From positions 2,728,001 through 2,792,000 of the forward strand of contig JAFKAC010000001.1 in assembly GCA_025766275.1 (NCBI GenBank): DNA of 64,000 bases, read 5' to 3'. The translations under genes and the position numbers were made by a program. A model generated the notes under the pieces. The model was not told where the DNA came from. It worked only from the letters and a program-made list of their open reading frames with translations, and ran no database searches. The stretch is from Lactarius indigo (lineage: Eukaryota > Basidiomycota > Agaricomycetes > Russulales > Russulaceae). This document shows, piece by piece, positions 57,879-64,000 of the stretch (the stretch's first letter is position 1; each line of letters opens with the position of its first letter).

Positions 57879-59904
57879 CTAAAAGCGGACCGCTGGTGAT
57901 TTTTCCACACTCTCAATCGGCACTTTGTGTCCTACCAGCGTTCGGATATTGTTAATTCCATATCTATCAAGTGATGGCACGCTCAGCAACTCGCGCGCAT
58001 CATTTAAAAATCCAGACACGCACCTGATCATCGTAGGGCGTTCGAGCGAAATCCCCCACCCGTGCACGTGCACGTCCTTCGGGAAACCCATGGGCTCGAG
58101 CATCTCGGGACGGAACATGCCGCTGTTCCCCACCTCGACCCACTTGTTCAGCATCGGGTGGAACGCGAAAATCTCGAGAGATGGCTACAAGAGAGTGCCA
58201 ACGATCAGTGACGACCAAGCGCTGCTTCACAATCAGAGCTGGACTCGCCTCAGTGTAAGGGTTGTACGCAGGCTTAAAGCGGAGGTTGCTGATTCCCATC
58301 TTGCTGAAAAATACGCGCATGAAACCTAGGGAACGACAGCGCCCAACCGTGAGTACTGAGCGACGAAGGACACATTTCTCACGAACCGATCAGATCGGCG
58401 AGCGTCAGCCCCCGGTCTGCGACAACGCCTTCGACCTGGTGGAATTCCGCCAGATGCGTCGCGTCCATGGTTTCGTTGCGGAACACACGGTCGATGCTGA
58501 ACAACTTCGCGGGGCGGAAGCCGTCGTCGTCGCGTCCGGTCGCCGCGTACTCCGCATCGCCTTCCTTCGGAGGTTCACCGCGACACCGCGCCGCGAGCTT
58601 GTAAAGCATGTGCGCGGAGGATGCGGTCGTGTGCGTGCGGAGGAGGAGCTTGTGTGACTCTGCGTCGGACCAGGGCGCATGGTACCCGACCGAACCAAAG
58701 CCGCCGTGCTCGTGGACCCTGGACACTCGCTCGTAGTAGTCGCGTGGAGGCGAGAGCGACTTGACCGGGTCTGAGAGGTAAAAGGTGTCCTGCATTTCGC
58801 GGGCGGGGTGCTGCTGGGGGACAAAGAGCGCGTCGAAGCACCAAAAGCCGGATTCGACGAAAGACGACGTGGGCATCTCGGCGAAGCTGAGTGAATCAGC
58901 CGTGTTCGAGGACTCTGTGTTGGCCGTACATACCCCATCTCCAGAAAAATGTTGCGCATCTCCTCTCGCACCTTGAGCAGAGGGTGGAGTGCGCCCCCGT
59001 TAGGATATATGCCTTCAGCTTCAAAGTTGTATTTTTTGAACTGCGCAGACTTCCACGCGCCACTGAGCGAGATCAGAGAAGTTTCCGATGACAAGGCAAA
59101 GGGGGGTACGCACGACGTCAGCATGTCCACGGTGAGATCGGTTTCGGGCTTTGCGGTCGAAGTGCTGAAATTCGGCCCCTTTTGGACGGTGAACCATTGG
59201 CCTTTCCTGGATGTACAGTGATCAACGGAGTGGAGCAAGTGAAGTGAATGGTGAAGATCCCAGACTTTTGAACGATGAGTTTCCGCTTCCTGAGATCTGC
59301 GAGACCCTTCTCGCCAGCGGAAAGAGTTCCCGTGGAATCGACCTCTCGAAGTTCGTTTTGAGTCACGTCTTCTATAGTTGATACCTTGTGCGGAGATCAG
59401 AGGAATGGTCCGGCAGGGGGGGGTGCCGTTGACAGACCACTTTAACCAGTCCGTCACCGTGCTTTGCGATCCAGCCATTTTTGAAGGCGCGTCCCTGCCC
59501 GACTTTTGCAGCCTCGTCTCCGACGATTTTTTTGAGTTGTGCAGGGGTTATCGGTGTGCCAGCCTCCTTCACCGAGAGGGCTGTCCAGACGAGCGCCTCA
59601 TGAGAACCTTGGCGGGCAATCTGGGCACCTTCGGGTGTAAGGACATGAGAGATGGTCTCGTGCGACTCATAGCGGATCATCTGCATCACAAAGGAAGGCT
59701 CGGCTACGGGTGATTACGGTAGGTGGGAACAGATCGGATACCTCTCTGCTCAGGAGCGAATTGAGAGCGCCAAGGATAGTCGTTTGAGACTCAGCATCTG
59801 AGGCAGGAGCAGCAGCACCGGGAAGAGTGAGTGTTCCTTGTGTCGTCTACCACGCCATGAGTGTCGAGATGGTCAAGGACGAGTTGTTGTATTGACTCGG
59901 CCAT
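57879..59904 (-). CDS. FRS2: Cytosolic phenylalanyl-tRNA synthetase alpha subunit, frame-interrupted
   Basis: Eight exons on the minus strand: 59742-59904, 59441-59680, 59266-59384, 59114-59206, 58934-59062, 58387-58886, 58249-58325 and 57879-58184; about 541 aa. Catalytic alpha subunit, partner of FRS1. Helical DNA-binding-like N-terminus ([17 protein letters not shown]), then [34 protein letters not shown], the class II motifs [20 protein letters not shown] and [21 protein letters not shown] (motif 2), and [31 protein letters not shown] (motif 3). Exon 1 is one base too long: the frame must shift between VVDDT and [13 protein letters not shown] (candidates: an extra G in AGGAAC, or the T of a CTG just after). 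Intron 7 (58185-58248) uses a GC donor (gcgagt). Confidence 0.93.
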
Positions 59905-60094
59905 GGGTAGACGGAGAGAGGATGATACAGCTGCTGACCAAATCATTCCGGGAGCCGACGGTAGATAACGTAATTCTGGTGACCAAGAACATCTCGGCTG
60001 GCTCACGAAACAACAATTCGTCAGTCCGTCCGACCCCGACTGACTGATACCCCCTCTTCCCATTCTTTCCCTTTCTCCTCTTTCCCATATTATA

Positions 60095-61622
60095 ATGGCC
60101 GGCCTTTCGCCCCCACCAATGCGCCACCGCGCTTCTTCCACGAATCTTCGTCCTGCCCTCACCATATCAACACTAGGACCACGCCCCAAAGCGTGTGCCC
60201 TTTTGGATAGCATACCGGCGACCCCCCCTGTGACCGCAGAGCCCCGAAAAATGTCACCACCCCTCGCCTCTCCCTCGAGGCTGTCCGTCCTCATAGAGCG
60301 ATGCTGGGAGCTCCTTCGCGTTGCTTCCTATCTTCCGCCTCATTCCACCACCCCCTCCTCACCCCGTTCCCCCAGCGAGGATTCCGTTCTCCCCATGTCC
60401 TCTGCAACCACCGTTTTCGGAGATGACGTCGAGGAAGAGAAATTTAGTCCATTGAAAGTCTCGTCGTCTCGTCCTTGGTGGCGGAACACCCCCTCTGTCT
60501 GTCCATGTCTTTTTCATTCCGGTCACACGAGCGCTTACACAGTTGCCAACAGGCTCATGCCCCCATATTGTTTGTGATCACCATGTTCCCAGTATCGACC
60601 GCGCTAGTAGTCCTTAGTTTCTGCTCCCTCCCGTTTACCTTCACGTGGCCCCAAAACCTGTCAGATCTCGCCCAGTTGGGACGCGAGCTTCACGGTTACT
60701 CCTTGAGCGGCGCAGGCGCACTTGCCCATGTTATTGCCATCGTCTCCGCTGCGACCATTTGGATGCACGCGTGGTCAATCCCCGGGAGCGTTTTATGGGT
60801 ATGTCGCATTGTTTCATTCCTTCGTCCGACATTCTCCGATTTATGGGCCGTTCTCGATTTATAGAATGTTCTTGCTGGGGCTCTATTTTCTCCTTTTTTG
60901 GCAACTCCCCTACTTGCCGTGCTTACAACTATCGGATCTATCCTCGCAACCGTTCTCGCAACACCGCTTTCACCCTTTCTCACACGTTATCTCTCACGAC
61001 CCCTGGCTTTGGCGCGCAGCGCCTTCGATGCTGACTCGGGAACAAGTGCCAGTACCAAAGCCTCATCGCCCGTCTGGGTCCGCTTGACGGTGTTGCGACT
61101 GATTGGTATTGTACCCTGGTCAGGAATCAACGTTGCTTGTGGCGTCCTTGGCGTTGGGTTGTGGGATTGTTTTCTCGGCACGTTCATTGGCGCTATTCCA
61201 TGGACCGCGGTCACATGTCAGGTGGGTACTAGGCGTGTCCCGATCAGACCCGGAATCTGACTCATCGGCCTAGATCGGGGATATACTTCAAACCTGTTGC
61301 GTCCACACCTTCGCCAAATTCCCAGACCATCTCGTCTGTGCTTGCTTCCCCTGCTATCATCATCAAGCTCGTGTTCCTCTCAATTTTATCTCTTGCCCCT
61401 ATCCTTGGACGCGACTATCTGAAGGCTCGACTCTCACCTGCGATCTCATCTGCGGGTGCTGATGGCCAGAACGAGGAACGTGTCTCGCGATGGGTGTGGG
61501 TCAAGGAGTGGCGCACCAAGGTCCGTTTACCTTCCCGATCACGGACGCGACGCGACCCGGAACTGGAACTGGAAGAGGCATCTGTGGCCGAGAAGATGCA
61601 GATGCAAGCAGTGAATTCATGA
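60095..61622 (+). CDS. VTT-domain (TVP38/TMEM64/DedA-like) membrane protein, frame-interrupted
   Basis: Exons 60095-60496, 60553-60798, 60865-61221 and 61274-61622; about 450 aa. Cytosolic, Ser/Pro-rich N-terminus of ~130 residues, then helices around AHAPILFVITMFPVSTALVVLSF, IPGSVLW, LFSPFLATPLLAVLTTIGSILATVLATPLSPF, RLIGIVPWSGINVACGVLGVGLWDCFLGTFIGAIPWT (the VTT signature G..P..N..CG) and IIKLVFLSILSLAPIL. The family acts in Golgi/ER lipid scrambling and vesicle traffic. In exon 4, after QIGDILQT, the frame shifts; dropping the base at 61295 (ACC-T-GTT) gives QTVASTPSPNSQ and rejoins SSVLASPAIIIKL. The exon is 3n+1 long. Confidence 0.82.
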
Positions 61623-62137
61623 TCTTCCTATTTATCTTTGATTGCTTTCACTTTCATTCCGCGCACTCACCTCGTCGAATGTCTTTTCACGCACCTTACA
61701 CGGATGAATGGCACTAGTAGTTATATATACATTGCTTATCTGACCATCGATTCCCCTACTGCTACACTCTTCACAGTACCTACCCGTAGTACTAGTACGA
61801 ACGTAATGTCCAACAATGAAATAAATCGGTCCGGTATACCCCTGTTCATCCCAGATTGACTAAGCTGCGTGCTGGAAACATGCTTGAACCACGCTCTCCA
61901 CTGCTGCCTTGCGTCAATCTGTCACTCGCTAATTTAGATCACCTTCAAGTCGCCTCGTTTCGGTTTGACTATGTCCTCGTGTGTGACTGCACGTCTCAAA
62001 ATGCTAGGACACTGGCCACATCTCCTCAATCTGGCCACTTGCTTTGTGTCTCTTCCTGCGCATTGACCCCCTTCTGTTTCTTATATCCTTCCCGCTAATC
62101 TGTCTATCTCTCGCTTTCCGACTCCCTTTCAAGGATC
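61623..62137. other. Intergenic, 515 bp
   Basis: Downstream of the VTT gene and upstream of the hypothetical ORF. Pyrimidine-rich towards 62040-62135, as in many fungal promoters. No gene seen. Confidence 0.4.
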
Positions 62138-63334
62138 ATGACAACACCAATCTCTCCTTCCAACTCTCGTGGCATGGGCTGGCGAAAACCCGTCCCCATT
62201 TTCATCCCGTCTCCACCAGTTTCTCGCCCAACGTCTGATACCATATTCACTACTCCTTCAGTAAGTGTTGAGGGTGATGAGAGCAAAAGTTCTGCGGCAG
62301 GCAGCTCGCAACACAGTCCACCACCACCACCACCACCACCAGTAAGTCGACTTCCTACTTAACCTTTCGTGAACCCAAGACGAAAAATTGACCCTCGCAA
62401 GATGCCCGATAACTGGCGCAATGTCATCGGAAACGTCACTCATGATGCCCAACGCGACAGCAGCCGCTTCCAACGTGGCGCCAGTTCCGTAATTCATGAA
62501 CCAGAACCGGCCTATGTTGTGAGTCATTTGGCGCAGCCGGCTGGGCCAGCCTGGCCGCTGAACGACTTTTCAAAGGGGCTCTCGCGGACTGCATCCTCGA
62601 CCACGGACGATCACCGCCCCCGATCTCGCTGGGTGCGCGAACCTTCTCTCCCGAGGGTATGTCGTCCCTTCTTTTTTTTTTTTTGCACCGAGACGAGGTT
62701 GCCCATGGACCACCCAGACTTACCGTCCCCCAACCCCACCCATCCCGTCTGTGCGACGACCCAAGTCATACGCCGTCTCGAGTCAGCTAGAATCCCAAAC
62801 ATCGCTAGCGCGTCCCTATCGGATGGTGAGTTTTTTTTTTCTGTCGCCCCCCTCTGTCTGGCCCAATTGTGCACCCTCGTCGTCTTTTCGCAGATCTACC
62901 CCGATCCTCCGTCTCTCATCATGAAAGACTCGTATCAGACTCTTCGTCGCTGCTCGGCGCCATCCCTCTGTTTGTCCGAAAGCACCCGCCTACCACCGTC
63001 CGTGGTTACCCGACCTAGCGTGCAGTCGTTGACGTCTTCCGACGGCCACACCGCTGTTTCGTCTCATGCCGGAACGGGTTCCTGGTATCTTCCCAATGAT
63101 CTGCAGGCAGAATGGGACCTAGGGCTCGCACTTGGCTTGCAGGTCGAGAAGAAACCGGCCGTCGGGAGCAAGGAAGCAGACGGACAGACCGGTTTACCAA
63201 TGCATTATGTGCCTGCCTCACGACTCAGAAAGACATCGAAACGGCGATCTTGCTCGGGGATGCTATGGAGCGCCATGACTTCCTTTGGCCGGGGCATTAT
63301 ATCTCTTTTTGAAACAAAGCCCATGGATCACTAG
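62138..63334 (+). CDS. Hypothetical Ser/Pro/Arg-rich protein
   Basis: Five exons with agreeing phases: 62138-62341, 62402-62518, 62576-62656, 62718-62825 and 62894-63334, giving 316 aa. It begins MTTPISPSNSRGMGWRKPVP, holds a polyproline tract (eight Pro, coded by a CCA repeat at the end of exon 1), then KMPDNWRNVIGNV, a Ser/Thr-rich middle, PPIPSVRRPKSYAVSSQ and, near the end, QAEWDLGLALGLQVEKKPA with basic RLRKTSKRRSCSG. No domain recognised; probably disordered, phosphorylated, perhaps a proline-motif ligand. The second intron (57 nt) does not break the frame, so it could also be retained. Confidence 0.55.
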
Positions 63335-63636
63335 CCCTCACCATCAGTTTAAATTATCTGCTGTGAAACCCAAGACTTAATCGTGTAATTGTTTTCTTAT
63401 TGTCTACATACTGTACTGTATTTATTAGCACACATTTATTCTCATTTGCACGTGACTTTGTGGTGCACGGAAGTGAGGCAGCGAGCCGAGCCGAATGCTG
63501 CATACAACGCATATCCAGTAGGCGACTGTCGCCCCGGTGTGCACCGCCAACGACAGCACCATCGACAAACGCTAAAATTGATGAGCTGCTAAGCGTCCCC
63601 TTACACTCTTCCTAATCCAAACACTTGTCCATACCA
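63335..63636. other. Intergenic, 302 bp
   Basis: Between the hypothetical gene and the next start at 63637. Expected to be the promoter of the latter. Nothing else recognised. Confidence 0.4.
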
Positions 63637-64000
63637 ATGCCCGAGACCTCCGCTCAAGAGTCCAAACGTGCCGTCTACGACGCCTGCGTCTCTGGAGCCC
63701 ACGACCGCCCACACATACCCCATCTCCGCTCAGATCCAACACACTCGTACTATCCATTGCCCCAGTCGCTCGTAGATTTCCGCGAACAAGAAGGACGTGA
63801 ATACCGTAAAGCACGTCTACGCGCGTTATGGAAGCGGCTGCTTACTGCGCTCGACGCCGAGGGCACGCGCCCCGACGCGGTGCCACGTCGTCTCGTGGGC
63901 GGCGCCGCCCTCACTCCCGAGAGTGCGGCGCAGATGCGAAAGATGTACGAACGGGAGCTCATGGAGAGTTGCAGCGACTCCCCCGGCCACATTGGGTGGA
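63637..64000 (+). CDS. N-terminus of a gene running off the window; possible calcium-dependent mitochondrial carrier
   Basis: ATG 63637 opens MPETSAQESKRAVYDACVSG and the frame is open to the window end (121 codons). Helical, charged stretches (EYRKARLRALWKRLLTALDAEGTRP) and LTPESAAQMRKMYERELMESC resemble the EF-hand-like N-terminal region that precedes the six-helix carrier domain in fungal ATP-Mg/Pi-type carriers, but the diagnostic EF-hand loops and carrier repeats would lie beyond the window. Treat the function as a guess; the gene itself is likely. Confidence 0.4.
   Translation, partial: MPETSAQESKRAVYDACVSGAHDRPHIPHLRSDPTHSYYPLPQSLVDFREQEGREYRKARLRALWKRLLTALDAEGTRPDAVPRRLVGGAALTPESAAQMRKMYERELMESCSDSPGHIGW

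Overview
This window is nuclear DNA of a filamentous fungus, almost certainly a basidiomycete (Agaricomycetes-like). The genes are dense, lie on both strands, and are cut by many short introns, mostly 45-65 nt with gt..ag ends. Reconstructed proteins match fungal families such as MEF2, STE14, URA3, PCF11, DOM34, DPH6, FRS1/FRS2, BSD2 and PRM10. There are no bacterial ribosome binding sites, operons, CRISPR arrays, recognisable tRNAs or intact mobile elements. Exon coordinates were worked out by hand from splice signals and codon-phase arithmetic and may be off by a base in places.

Layout. 1-11.5 kb: end of a polyol dehydrogenase, a nuclear-looking hypothetical protein, mitochondrial EF-G2 (MEF2) divergent from isoprenylcysteine methyltransferase (STE14), RPL9 divergent from PCF11, and the PIN-domain RNase SWT1. 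11.6-28 kb: a GT32 sphingolipid mannosyltransferase, an MFS transporter, PUS7 head-to-head with URA3, DOM34 head-to-head with a thioredoxin-fold phosducin-like protein, a secreted carboxylesterase head-to-head with a class I photolyase, and a small ORF. 28-39 kb is gene-poor: a GH18 chitinase, a Pro/Ser/Arg-rich ORF, a coiled-coil/RD-repeat protein and a 3.4 kb stretch with no convincing gene. 39-50 kb: a STEEP1-like protein, an AVO2-like ankyrin protein, a GPH-type sugar transporter, DPH6 head-to-head with FRS1. 50-64 kb: BSD2, a hypothetical, EMC10-like, a GNAT, PRM10/ThrE, FRS2 head-to-head with a TVP38/TMEM64 protein, a hypothetical, and the start of a gene running off the end.

Theme. Many genes serve translation: MEF2, RPL9, PUS7, DOM34, DPH6, and both subunits of cytosolic phenylalanyl-tRNA synthetase (FRS1 and FRS2, 8 kb apart). 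Nine divergent pairs share short promoters; in three of them only 58-76 bp separate the two start codons.

Most unusual signal. In about fifteen genes the conserved reading frame is interrupted, always by exactly one extra base (+1). Most of these can be repaired by dropping the middle base of a CTG or CAG, as if a CG had become CWG. The likeliest cause is a systematic sequencing or assembly error, since essential genes are hit, but the consistency makes it the first thing to check.
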